Positions 1 through 8,133 of a stretch of 64,000 nucleotides of DNA are shown here, one piece after another. The translations under genes and the position numbers were made by a program. Location: the NCBI GenBank assembly GCA_014860565.1, contig JACZJN010000060.1, positions 1-64,000 of the forward strand, given 5' to 3'. Origin of the DNA: Bacteroidota bacterium (GTDB lineage Bacteria; Bacteroidota; Ignavibacteria; SZUA-365). The notes beneath the pieces are model-generated. The model ran no database searches, had not been told where the DNA came from, and worked only from the letters and a program-made list of their open reading frames with translations. Within the stretch, counting starts at the first letter, position 1. Each line of letters starts with the position of its first letter.

Positions 1-71
1 CTGTCGGTCTGTGCGGAAACGCTGCCTGTGATGAAAGCGAGAACGAGGAGAGTGACGACGAGGGAGTGCAT
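1..71 (-). CDS. Secreted protein, N-terminal signal peptide only (cut by window edge)
   Basis: Reading leftward from the ATG at 71 gives 23 codons of a textbook Sec signal peptide: a short start, a hydrophobic core LVVTLLVLAFITG, then VSA-QTD as a likely signal peptidase I site. The rest of the gene lies outside the window. There is no strong Shine-Dalgarno upstream. The gene diverges from the T9SS cargo gene at 277, so the 205 bp between them should hold both promoters. The product is exported, but its function cannot be told. Confidence 0.6.
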   Translation of the reverse strand, partial: MHSLVVTLLVLAFITGSVSAQTD

Positions 72-276
72 GGTCGGGACGCTGGTGACACTATTTCGGC
101 TTCGCCAAACGTATCGAATTGTGCGCGTGAAATCAACCATATGCCGATCCCTTTCTCGTGTAACATGGAGTTCCCTCGCGTGTTCTTTCTCAGAAGCACG
201 AAAAACGCTACGCAGCACATCGGAAGCAATCATGCAATCATTACGCACGCACGGTACATCGGAGAGACGACACGCG

Positions 277-2205
277 ATGCTACGCTCATTGTTTCTGCTT
301 CTCATGTTCACTGGTGCTGCTTCCATCACGGTCGGATCGGTTGCGACCGCCCAGCCCGTTCTCAATTGCACGGCATCGGCGCCGGTCATCATCGCCGACA
401 ATGCCAACGTGCGTTACACTCCCATGCCCTTCCCCGTCACGGTCACGGTAACGAACACCGGCACGGCACTGGCGAGCCCAGTCACCGCCACCATCATCGT
501 GCCACCCGATCTGCACCTTGCCGGGGACGATGCTCCGAACGGATACACGAAATCCCTCCAGCCTTCGTGGCTCTTTCCACAGCAGTCCGGTCAGGTGCAG
601 TGGATGCTGCGTCATCCTCCGACGACGATGGAGAGGCAGTGCGTGATCAAGGTGTGGGTGAAGACGCCGAACGCGGATTCGTCCCTGTGTGAAGCCACCG
701 TGATCATTCCGCCGCTGGATTCGCCGATACTCGCCCCGCGCTGCTACGTGCCGGACTCGCTGCATTTCGTCGACGCAGAGGACTCGTATGTGCCGAATCC
801 CTTCACCGTGCGGCTGACCTGCGTCAACAACGGAAACACTCCAGCGGAAGATGTGACCGGGACACTCATTCTTCCGCCGAACGTCGAACTGGTCGACCCC
901 GCCGATTCTCTTTCGAAGCATTTTTCCCCGTCCACATTGGGGAAGTGGCGCATCAGTGATCCGGTGCCGGAGCTGACCTGGGTCGTCCGATGGGTCCCGC
1001 GTCTCCGCGTACAGGCGATGCCGGAATTCCGTTTCACGGTCACCGGGAAGAGTTTCGCCGGCGTACGCCTCGACTCGACGGAGGTGCGCTGCCAGACGCG
1101 TATCCACGGTCTGGTCCCGCTGTTCGGCGGCTGCATGAGAATACCGGATTCGCTCGGCCTGCGCGCCGACGGAATGGACGTGGAGCCGAATCCCTTCACT
1201 GTCCGCTACCCGCTGCGGAACATCTCGCATATCTCCGGCAGACTGAGCCGCGTGTACCTGTCCTTTCCGCCGGACGGTCTCACCCTGAATTCCTCCTCGC
1301 CGTGGCCGATCAACAGCAGCCTCGACACGCTCGTCGCGCCGGGCGACAGCATCGTCTTCGAATGGGTCATCGACGTGGCGAACCGCATCACGCGACGGAA
1401 TGTCCTTATCCAGGCCGTCGTCATCGATGACGAGGGCAACCCGATCATGTGCGAGGACCGGATGCCGATCGCTAACGTCAGCGACAACATCGTTCGCTGG
1501 CGGCTGGACGGCACCTGCACATCCAGTGAGGAAAGACTCGAGTTCGACAAACCGAACGCAACGTATATACCAGATACCTTCCTTATCACCGGAACGGTGC
1601 GGAATGCTGGGAGTTTGGATCTTCATGAGATAACCACACGGATCACGTGGTTGAATCCGCTGGATGAGCAGAGAAACGAAATGGATCTGGTCGAACTGGA
1701 TCCGAATGCATCGGGCAATACCAGTTTTCGCACGCATGATCTTCTGCATCGTGGGGACAGTCTCACATACGCCTGGAAATTCAGGTTGAAAGACTGGAAC
1801 CGGACGTGGTCAATGAAATACGTGCGGTTCAACCTGGAAGCCGGCGCGAAGGAACTGAGTGCGGCGGCGGTCGGGAACGAGGCGCGAGTCGAAATCTCTC
1901 CGAGTAAAATCCTGACGTCAATTACGATACCCACTCCCGGCATCTGCACCCTGAACCCCGTCCATCCGAATCCATTCCGCGCTTCCACCACGATCTCTTT
2001 CCGTCTCGAAAAAGCCGCAGCAGTCACGCTCGTTGTCACCGACGCCCTCGGTCGTGAGGTCCGGCGACTGCTTCACGCGGAGTATTATTCAGAAGGAACG
2101 CACGCGCTTTCCCTTGATGCGAGTGGAATGACTCCCGGGATCTATTTCGTACGGATGACGGTCGGCGAGGCCCAGCAGTTCAGCCGGATGATCCTTGTCA
2201 GATGA
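277..2205 (+). CDS. Secreted T9SS cargo protein with repeated Ig/DUF11-like domains
   Basis: 642 residues. The ATG at 277 is preferred over upstream in-frame starts because GGAGAG sits 11 bp ahead and the protein then opens with a signal peptide (MLRSLFLLLMFTGAAS, cleaved near ATAQP). The body holds three or four copies of a roughly 150-residue beta-sandwich-like unit. Copies start with a Cys and P-D-S-L, carry PNPFTVR, and resemble DUF11/CARDB-type surface modules. The last 80 residues are a type A T9SS sorting domain (HPNPFRASTTI, later ALGREVRRLL and PGIYFVRMTVG, ending MILVR). The protein is expected to cross the outer membrane by T9SS and be released or anchored at the surface. The binding partner is unknown. 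It converges on mrpG with a 63 bp gap. Confidence 0.85.
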   Translation: MLRSLFLLLMFTGAASITVGSVATAQPVLNCTASAPVIIADNANVRYTPMPFPVTVTVTNTGTALASPVTATIIVPPDLHLAGDDAPNGYTKSLQPSWLFPQQSGQVQWMLRHPPTTMERQCVIKVWVKTPNADSSLCEATVIIPPLDSPILAPRCYVPDSLHFVDAEDSYVPNPFTVRLTCVNNGNTPAEDVTGTLILPPNVELVDPADSLSKHFSPSTLGKWRISDPVPELTWVVRWVPRLRVQAMPEFRFTVTGKSFAGVRLDSTEVRCQTRIHGLVPLFGGCMRIPDSLGLRADGMDVEPNPFTVRYPLRNISHISGRLSRVYLSFPPDGLTLNSSSPWPINSSLDTLVAPGDSIVFEWVIDVANRITRRNVLIQAVVIDDEGNPIMCEDRMPIANVSDNIVRWRLDGTCTSSEERLEFDKPNATYIPDTFLITGTVRNAGSLDLHEITTRITWLNPLDEQRNEMDLVELDPNASGNTSFRTHDLLHRGDSLTYAWKFRLKDWNRTWSMKYVRFNLEAGAKELSAAAVGNEARVEISPSKILTSITIPTPGICTLNPVHPNPFRASTTISFRLEKAAAVTLVVTDALGREVRRLLHAEYYSEGTHALSLDASGMTPGIYFVRMTVGEAQQFSRMILVR

Positions 2206-2268
2206 TGACCGCCGCCCCATCCTATCCTGAACGGAAAAATCATTCGTCAAAAGCGAACAAACAATTGC

Positions 2269-2640
2269 TCACCGCGGCGTCGCTTCCGGGGGAGGTTCCT
2301 TCCCGCGCTCGCCGCCGGTCAGGGGCCGGGCGAGTTCATCAATCCCGGTTCCTTTGAGCATCTGCACACCCGTTCTGTAAGCCGCGCGCGCGATCAAATG
2401 CGCGGCCACGGGGGTGGTGATGAAGAGAAAACTAATGATCACGAATACTTCGAGAGCAATCCAGACATCGCTGAAGTACATTGCGGCGCCGAGAAGCATT
2501 GATACCGCACCGAAGGCGCTTCCTTTCGCCGAAGCGTGCATCCGCGTATAGATGTCGGGAAAACGTGCGATGCCAAGCGCCGCGATGAGAAAAAACGACG
2601 CGCCTCCGAGCAGAAAGATGATGGTAATGATTTCGATCAT
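2269..2640 (-). CDS. mrpG: Mrp Na+(K+)/H+ antiporter subunit G
   Basis: 123 residues with three hydrophobic segments. The motif LGIARFPDIYTRMHASAKG near residues 22-40 is diagnostic of the MnhG/PhaG/MrpG family. It is the last gene of the seven-gene mrp operon; its ATG overlaps the mrpF stop by four bases (ATGA). MrpG is a small membrane subunit required for assembly and activity of the Mrp complex, which exchanges cytoplasmic monovalent cations for protons in pH and salt homeostasis. Its charged C-terminal tail (GGERGKEPPPEA) is ordinary for the family. No clear intrinsic terminator is visible in the 63 bp before the convergent gene. Confidence 0.93.
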   Translation of the reverse strand: MIEIITIIFLLGGASFFLIAALGIARFPDIYTRMHASAKGSAFGAVSMLLGAAMYFSDVWIALEVFVIISFLFITTPVAAHLIARAAYRTGVQMLKGTGIDELARPLTGGERGKEPPPEATPR

Positions 2641-2924
2641 TCCCGTGTCCCCTTTTCAAGATACCGCGCGAAAGCCGTCGTGCCGAGAAAGACGATAAGC
2701 GCCAGCACACCGGCGACGTTGAGATAGACCGCATCGTCCGTCAGGACAGCATGTGCCGTAATAATACCGATCACAATCACGGCCATGAGGTCCAGCGCCA
2801 CGACGCGATCGGGAAGATCGGGCCCCTTCCATAGCCGCCAGGACACGAGCAAGAGCGCGAGCATCAACATGCCGAGTGCAATGATCGCCGCGATCCCCAC
2901 CGTCGAAGTCATGCCTGAGAGCAT
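2637..2924 (-). CDS. mrpF: Mrp antiporter subunit F
   Basis: 95 residues, three membrane segments. The sequence RLWKGPDLPDRVVALDLMAV is the MnhF/MrpF family signature and contains the conserved acidic residue in a membrane-flanking loop. The gene is translationally coupled at both ends: its start shares one base with the mrpE stop (TGATG) and its stop overlaps the mrpG start. MrpF sits with MrpE and MrpG in the cation-translocating half of the complex. Some homologues tolerate loss of the other subunits and were linked to bile-salt efflux, but there is no evidence for that here. Confidence 0.93.
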   Translation of the reverse strand: MLSGMTSTVGIAAIIALGMLMLALLLVSWRLWKGPDLPDRVVALDLMAVIVIGIITAHAVLTDDAVYLNVAGVLALIVFLGTTAFARYLEKGTRE

Positions 2925-3271
2925 CAGAATATCTCCCGTATCCGTTGCACGTAATCTTCCTCGATCTGCCGCCGCGCCTCCTCGGGATCCGGCAGGAACA
3001 TGTGGTGGACAAACAGCACGCAGCGGTCCTCGCTCACGTCGATGCTCATCGTTCCGGGTGTCATCGTCACGAGGCTCGACAGCACGAAAAGCTGGAGGTC
3101 GGTCAGATCACACAGACGCACGCCGATGATGCCGGGATTGCTGCGCAGGCGCGGCGTGAGCACGTCCATGGCCACGCGCATGTTCGCCAATATCAATTCC
3201 CCTGTGTAGAACGCCAGGAATCGGAGAGCGAGCCAGATTCTGACGATCATCGAACGTTTCTTTCTCGTCAT
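2924..3271 (-). CDS. mrpE: Mrp antiporter subunit E (N-terminally short form)
   Basis: 115 residues. The start at 3271 overlaps the mrpD stop by four bases (ATGA). The family core is clear: FYTGELILANMRVAMDVL, RSNPGIIGVRL, then SLVTMTPGTMSIDVSED. Typical MrpE is about 150-160 residues and opens with an extra pair of membrane helices. This one begins directly at the third helix after a basic stretch MTRKKRS, so the usual N-terminal hairpin is absent. The reading frame continues upstream but lies wholly inside mrpD in another frame, so the short form is not a miscalled start. The subunit is probably still functional within the complex. Confidence 0.9.
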   Translation of the reverse strand: MTRKKRSMIVRIWLALRFLAFYTGELILANMRVAMDVLTPRLRSNPGIIGVRLCDLTDLQLFVLSSLVTMTPGTMSIDVSEDRCVLFVHHMFLPDPEEARRQIEEDYVQRIREIF

Positions 3272-4779
3272 GGCCGTCCTCCCAACACCGCGTTGATATA
3301 CTGATCGGGATGCAGGAGCTGCCCGGCGGCACGCTCGGTCAGCTGCAGAATCGGTTCCGCACCGATCCCCATGAGCACGGTGACGCCGACAAGCAGGATC
3401 ATGGGAAGCATGAGCGAAACGAGCGAACCCTTCGTCATCACCCGCGCGGCGGACGCAACGGCACCCTCTTCGGGTGATGCCTCTTTCCAGAAAACCTCGT
3501 TCCACATTTTCGTCATGGAGAACAGCGTCAGCATGCCAACGGCGAGCGCCACGGCGACGATGGTGAATTGCGACGCTTCCAGACCTGCTTTCACGAGTGT
3601 GAACTTTGCAAAAAAACCGGAGAGGGGCGGAACGCCCGCCAGCGAAAGCGCCGCCAGAAGAAAAAGAACCCCAAGCAGCGGGAACTCGCGGAGCATGCCG
3701 CCCAGTCGTTTGAGTTCCGTGCTGCCCCGAACGGCGGCGATATACCCGGTGATAAGGAAAAGGGCCGCCTTTGCAATGGCGACGTGAACGATGAAGTAGA
3801 TTGTCCCTGAAATCGCGAGCTTCGTGAATATTCCGAAGCCCATCAACGCGTAGCCGATCTGGCTGACGATATGAAATGACAGGAGTCGCTTCATTTCTCC
3901 CTGCGCAACCGCCCCGATCACACCCACCACCATGGTCAATCCGGCGAGCACGAGGAACAGTGGTTGCATGAATGCCGTGTCGTACACGAAAATGAGCGAG
4001 AAGACACGCATCATTGCGTAGACGCCGACCTTGGTCAGAAGTCCCGAAAAAATTGCGGTCACCGCTGCAGGCGGCACATGATAGGAATCCGGAAGCCAGA
4101 AGAAAAACGGGAACACCGCGGCCTTGATGCCGAACGCCACGAAAAAGAGGATGGCCGTGGTATTCACGAGCTCCGCTTCGGGATTCTGCATCAGCTTCAC
4201 TGCGAGATCCGCAAAATTCAGCGTACCGATCTTTCCGTACAGCACCCCTGCCCCGATGAGAAAAAGCATGGATGCGAGCAGGTTGATGGTCACGTACTTC
4301 ACTGCACCGACCAGCTGCGCCTTTTCCCCTCCCAGCACCATCAGCACGAAGGAGGCGATGAGCATGACCTCGAACCAGACGTACAGGTTGAAAATGTCGC
4401 CTGTAAGAAAGGCGCCGTTGACGCCCATGAACAGCACATGGAGCAGAGGCACATATCCGAAACGCGTGCGCGGGGCATCGATCGCTGACAGCGAATACAC
4501 CGCGATCGCTAATCCGAGCAGCGCGGAAAGAAGCACCATCATGGCACTGAGTACGTCCGCAACCAGGACGATACCGAAGGGAGCCTCCCAGCCACCGAGA
4601 TGCATGACACGGATTTCGCCGCCTGCGACGTCGCCCAGCAGCGCCGCGGCAGCGCCGAACATTGCAAGAGCCCCTGCGACGCTCAGCCAGTTTTGCGCAG
4701 CAATCGAACGCCGCGCCAGCATCGCGAGCACGGCGGTGAACAGCGGGATCAGAAGCGGAAGGATCAGCAGCCAGTTCAT
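3268..4779 (-). CDS. mrpD: Mrp antiporter subunit D (complex I ND5/NuoN-like pump subunit)
   Basis: 503 residues with about 14 membrane helices, homologous to the antiporter-like subunits of respiratory complex I. Family landmarks are visible: GVNGAFLTGDIFNLYVWFE near residue 115, the acidic residue of the key helix in WFEVMLIASFVL, and FGIKAAVFPFFFWLPDSYH near 215-235, carrying the conserved lysine on a broken helix. Its start overlaps the mrpC stop (ATGA). MrpD together with MrpA provides the proton-conducting channels coupled to cation extrusion. Length and motif order match normal MrpD, so it looks intact. Confidence 0.95.
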   Translation of the reverse strand: MNWLLILPLLIPLFTAVLAMLARRSIAAQNWLSVAGALAMFGAAAALLGDVAGGEIRVMHLGGWEAPFGIVLVADVLSAMMVLLSALLGLAIAVYSLSAIDAPRTRFGYVPLLHVLFMGVNGAFLTGDIFNLYVWFEVMLIASFVLMVLGGEKAQLVGAVKYVTINLLASMLFLIGAGVLYGKIGTLNFADLAVKLMQNPEAELVNTTAILFFVAFGIKAAVFPFFFWLPDSYHVPPAAVTAIFSGLLTKVGVYAMMRVFSLIFVYDTAFMQPLFLVLAGLTMVVGVIGAVAQGEMKRLLSFHIVSQIGYALMGFGIFTKLAISGTIYFIVHVAIAKAALFLITGYIAAVRGSTELKRLGGMLREFPLLGVLFLLAALSLAGVPPLSGFFAKFTLVKAGLEASQFTIVAVALAVGMLTLFSMTKMWNEVFWKEASPEEGAVASAARVMTKGSLVSLMLPMILLVGVTVLMGIGAEPILQLTERAAGQLLHPDQYINAVLGGRP

Positions 4780-5123
4780 ATGTCCCCCTCACTCAGATCA
4801 TCGATTTCGTCGGTACCCGCCTCCTTGTGTGTGCGCTTGATAAGGACGATGAAGAATGCGAAGATGCCGAAACCGATAACGATCGCCGTCAGGATAAGCG
4901 CCTGTGGCAGCGGATCCGCCTGCGGTGCCTGCAAGACCTGAGCCCCTTCCTGCACGATGGGCGGTGAAGCCTGCCGGGTGCTGTCGGAACTGAATATGAC
5001 GAGATTCGCGGCGTGGCTGAGCAGAATGAGTCCCAGAACGATACGCATGAGGCTGCGCCGCAGTATCAGCCACACACCTCCTGCGAACAGCACGCCGCTC
5101 AATATGGCGAAGAGCAGGTGCAT
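4776..5123 (-). CDS. mrpC: Mrp antiporter subunit C (NuoK-like)
   Basis: 115 residues, three membrane helices. LRRSLMRIVLGLILLSHAANL is the MrpC/NuoK hallmark, and QALILTAIVIGFGIFAFF follows near residue 78. The start shares a base with the mrpB stop (TGATG) and the stop overlaps the mrpD start. MrpC links the MrpA and MrpD modules in the complex, as NuoK does in complex I. The loop between helices two and three is somewhat long and rich in polar residues (about 50-75). The C-terminal tail is acidic. Confidence 0.94.
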   Translation of the reverse strand: MHLLFAILSGVLFAGGVWLILRRSLMRIVLGLILLSHAANLVIFSSDSTRQASPPIVQEGAQVLQAPQADPLPQALILTAIVIGFGIFAFFIVLIKRTHKEAGTDEIDDLSEGDI

Positions 5124-5557
5124 CAGTCTCCCTCCCCTTCTTCGTCGTATTCGTACAGCACGAACATTATGGTAAGCGTAAAGCCGATAACGGCGATAAA
5201 GACACCTACGTCAAAAATGAGCGGTGTCCCGAGAGGCAGTGGGCCTATCACCGGCAGAATTGGGACCACCCAGCGGCTGGAAAGATATGCCTCGCCGCCG
5301 AGCAGCGACGGCATTCCGCTCAGCGCGGCGATCAACACGCCCACGGCCAACAGCGTTCTTGGATCGAAACGCAATAATCTACGGGCATGGGAGGAACCGA
5401 AGGCGAACGTATACAGAGCGAACGCCGAAGCTGCGAGAAGGCCCCCGCTGAATCCGCCCCCGGGCGCATTATGACCGCGCACGAGCACGACCACCGACAC
5501 GGCAAGCAATAGCGGCGCAAGGTAACGCGCGGAAACGCGAAGGATCACATTATTCAT
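5123..5557 (-). CDS. mrpB: Mrp antiporter subunit B
   Basis: 144 residues with four membrane helices. The family motif [17 protein letters not shown] near residues 28-45 is unambiguous, and [17 protein letters not shown] near 110 is also standard. In many organisms an MrpB-like module is also fused to the end of MrpA, and that is seen here too. The start lies eight bases inside the end of mrpA, indicating translational coupling. The subunit contributes to the cation path of the antiporter. Confidence 0.94.
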   Translation of the reverse strand: MNNVILRVSARYLAPLLLAVSVVVLVRGHNAPGGGFSGGLLAASAFALYTFAFGSSHARRLLRFDPRTLLAVGVLIAALSGMPSLLGGEAYLSSRWVVPILPVIGPLPLGTPLIFDVGVFIAVIGFTLTIMFVLYEYDEEGEGD

Positions 5558-7862
5558 GCGTCCCCTCCTTCCGCGCAGGCCGCAGTTTCACCAGCGCGTA
5601 CACTCCCACGGCAGCGACCGCCAGAACGGTAATTTCTCCGAGCGTATCGAGCGCCCTGAAATCCACGAGGATCACGTTGACGACGTTGCGCCCGAACGCT
5701 TCCGGAAGACTGTTGTCGCCATACCACGTGGAAATCGTATCACTGAGCTGCAGGCGGGAAGTCTTCAGCGAATAGAGCGCCACGGCAAGTCCGCTGAGCA
5801 CGGCGATGAATCCGTCGCGGAAGCGAATGAGGAGAGAGGAATGCAGTCCGAAGCGAGGCAGGTGCCGGATCACAAAGAGCAGAATGACAACCGTGAGCGT
5901 CTCCACAAGGATCTGCGTGATTGCGAGATCGGGTGCGGAAAAGATGACATACAGCGCCGCAATACCGAATCCAATGGCGCCGACACCTGCGACCGCGGTC
6001 ATGCGCATGGTGGAAAACACCGCCATGAGCGTTCCAACGATGATCACCCCGCTGATCACCCAGGCGTAATAGGGAACGCCCCCGAAAGAAATCGCGGTCG
6101 GCCAATCGGGCGTGACAACAAAAGCATATCCTGCGAGCAACACAAAGGCGGAAAGAATAATGAAAAGGTAGGAACGCAGGTACCCGCTTTGCAGATGACG
6201 GATCATTCTCCCGGCGAAAGCGGGTAATCCCTTGACCGCAGCTTCGAAGAGTCCGCCGGGCAGAAACCCGGACGGAATATGCAGGCGTTCGAAGCTGCGG
6301 CGCGCTTTTGTGCGCAGCAGAAACATGCCGATGCCGATCGCCACGGTAAGCACACTCAGCATGAGGACGAGGTTGAAGCCATGCCAGAGCTTGAGCTGTA
6401 CGTCGAAATGACCGGCCCGCACGCTCGATACCGCCGCTTCGATGAGCGATTCGCCGAGAAGGTCGGGAAAGAGTCCGAACACCAGGCCGACGATCCCCAT
6501 GATGAGCGGGGCCAGCCATAACGCGGTGCTCCCCTCATGTCCCATCGCTTTCTGCGACGTCCCTCCGGCGAAGGGTCGCAGACCCACGATAATCGCGACC
6601 GCGATGTTGACGGCGTTGGCAATGACGCCCGCGATGAGGAGGAACACCGCCGCGGAAGGCGCCTGCATCTTGGCTTCGTAGATCAACTCCTTTCCGATAA
6701 AGCCCAGCATAGGCGGGAAACCCGTCATCGAGAGCGCGGCGAGGATGGCCGCCGTTCCCGTGAGCGGCATGGTTCGCATCAGCCCCTGCAGCACGCGCAC
6801 ATCGCGCGTTCCGGTCTCGTGGTCGATGGTACCCGCCACCATGAACAGCGCCCCCTTGTAAAGCGAGTGAACGACCAGAAACACCAGCGCTGCCTTGACG
6901 GCCATGTCGGTGTTCAGACCGATGAGCAGAACGAGCATCCCCAGGGCGCTGACAGTGGAATAGGCCAACAGTCGCTTCATATCTGTTTGCGGGGCCGCAA
7001 GGAACGCGCCGACGAGCATGGTGACGCCGCCGGTCAGCGTGAGAAGGTACCGCCATTCCTCCGATGCCCCCACGACAGGGGCCAACCGCGCGAGCAGGTA
7101 CACTCCGGCGTTGACCATGGTCGCGGAATGAAGATACGCGCTCACCGGAGCCGGCGCGGCCATGGCGCCCGGAAGCCAGAAATGAAACGGCGCCTGCGCG
7201 GATTTTGTGAACGCGCCGGCAAAAATGAGCAGGAGCGCCGGCAGATAGAGCGTATGAGAATACATGTCGATACTGCCGGACATCAGATCCGCGAGTTCGT
7301 AGGAACCGCCGATGACGCCGAGCAACACGATGCCGGCGAGCAGGGCCAGTCCGCCCGCACCCGTGACGAGCAGCGCCTGCAGCGCGGAGGCGCGCGATGC
7401 GGCCTTCTCATGATAAAATCCGATGAGCAGATACGAAGAAATGCCGGTCAGTTCCCAGAAAACAAATACCAGAAGAAGGTTATCCGCAAGGACAACACCC
7501 AGCATGGCGGCCATGAAGAGAAAGAGCAACGCGTAGAAGCGCCCGAGCTTCTCGTTCCCTTTGAGATAGCCCCCTGCGTAGATGAATACCAATGTCCCGA
7601 TGCCGGTGACGATGAGGGCGAACAACAGACTGAGCCCGTCGAGACGAAAGGACAGTGCAATGCCCAGCGACGGGACCCACGGAATGCGTGACGTCAGCTC
7701 CGCACCCTCGCGTATCGCCGGAAGAAGTGTCAGAAACCACGCGAACATTCCACCCGGAATCCCCGCCAGCACCCATCCGGCGTGATGCCGCAGCATACGC
7801 TCCGCGGGAATGGCGACGATGGCTGCAAACAGGGAAATCGATATGATGATGGGGATTCCCAT
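5550..7862 (-). CDS. mrpA: Mrp antiporter subunit A (complex I ND5-like, with C-terminal MrpB-like module)
   Basis: 770 residues from the ATG at 7862; an in-frame TTG at 7919 would add 19 His-rich residues and is less likely because MrpA normally starts at its first helix. The N-terminal 500 residues are an ND5-type proton-pump domain: [20 protein letters not shown] near 75, [18 protein letters not shown] near 135, and [20 protein letters not shown] near 225 with the conserved lysine. The C-terminal third ([40 protein letters not shown]) is the MrpA-specific extension that packs against MrpB and MrpE. It is the first and largest gene of the canonical mrpABCDEFG operon. The complex uses the proton gradient to expel Na+ or K+, or runs as a coupled respiratory module. 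Confidence 0.95.
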   Translation of the reverse strand: MGIPIIISISLFAAIVAIPAERMLRHHAGWVLAGIPGGMFAWFLTLLPAIREGAELTSRIPWVPSLGIALSFRLDGLSLLFALIVTGIGTLVFIYAGGYLKGNEKLGRFYALLFLFMAAMLGVVLADNLLLVFVFWELTGISSYLLIGFYHEKAASRASALQALLVTGAGGLALLAGIVLLGVIGGSYELADLMSGSIDMYSHTLYLPALLLIFAGAFTKSAQAPFHFWLPGAMAAPAPVSAYLHSATMVNAGVYLLARLAPVVGASEEWRYLLTLTGGVTMLVGAFLAAPQTDMKRLLAYSTVSALGMLVLLIGLNTDMAVKAALVFLVVHSLYKGALFMVAGTIDHETGTRDVRVLQGLMRTMPLTGTAAILAALSMTGFPPMLGFIGKELIYEAKMQAPSAAVFLLIAGVIANAVNIAVAIIVGLRPFAGGTSQKAMGHEGSTALWLAPLIMGIVGLVFGLFPDLLGESLIEAAVSSVRAGHFDVQLKLWHGFNLVLMLSVLTVAIGIGMFLLRTKARRSFERLHIPSGFLPGGLFEAAVKGLPAFAGRMIRHLQSGYLRSYLFIILSAFVLLAGYAFVVTPDWPTAISFGGVPYYAWVISGVIIVGTLMAVFSTMRMTAVAGVGAIGFGIAALYVIFSAPDLAITQILVETLTVVILLFVIRHLPRFGLHSSLLIRFRDGFIAVLSGLAVALYSLKTSRLQLSDTISTWYGDNSLPEAFGRNVVNVILVDFRALDTLGEITVLAVAAVGVYALVKLRPARKEGTHE

Positions 7863-8043
7863 TTCAAACTTCGGAGTATGGCCCTGATGATGATGGAGCG
7901 TTTTCTCCCCCGCTGCCAATCAGCATGCCAGCGAGGAAACGAGAGCAAATGTGTACGACAAATATCCGGCTCGCAGTTAATGGTAACAACGCATCGCGGA
8001 AAAATGTTCGCTCAACCCTCATTCCCGGCGATCGGTCGGAAAG

Positions 8044-8073
8044 GCACAAGGCCCCGTTCCCGGGGCCTTGTGC
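8044..8073 (-). terminator. Strong hairpin between mrpA and the 8134 cargo gene
   Basis: A perfect 12-bp stem (GCACAAGGCCCC against GGGGCCTTGTGC) with a six-base loop. It lies about 60 bp past the stop of the minus-strand cargo gene and about 180 bp before mrpA. Read leftward it is followed by CTTTCC rather than a long T run. It most likely ends the cargo transcript and insulates the mrp operon. Confidence 0.75.
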
Positions 8074-8133
8074 GATGGGATGATGAACATCCGAACGTGT
8101 CGCTCTTCTGCAAGCACCTGCGCGAGGGCGGTG

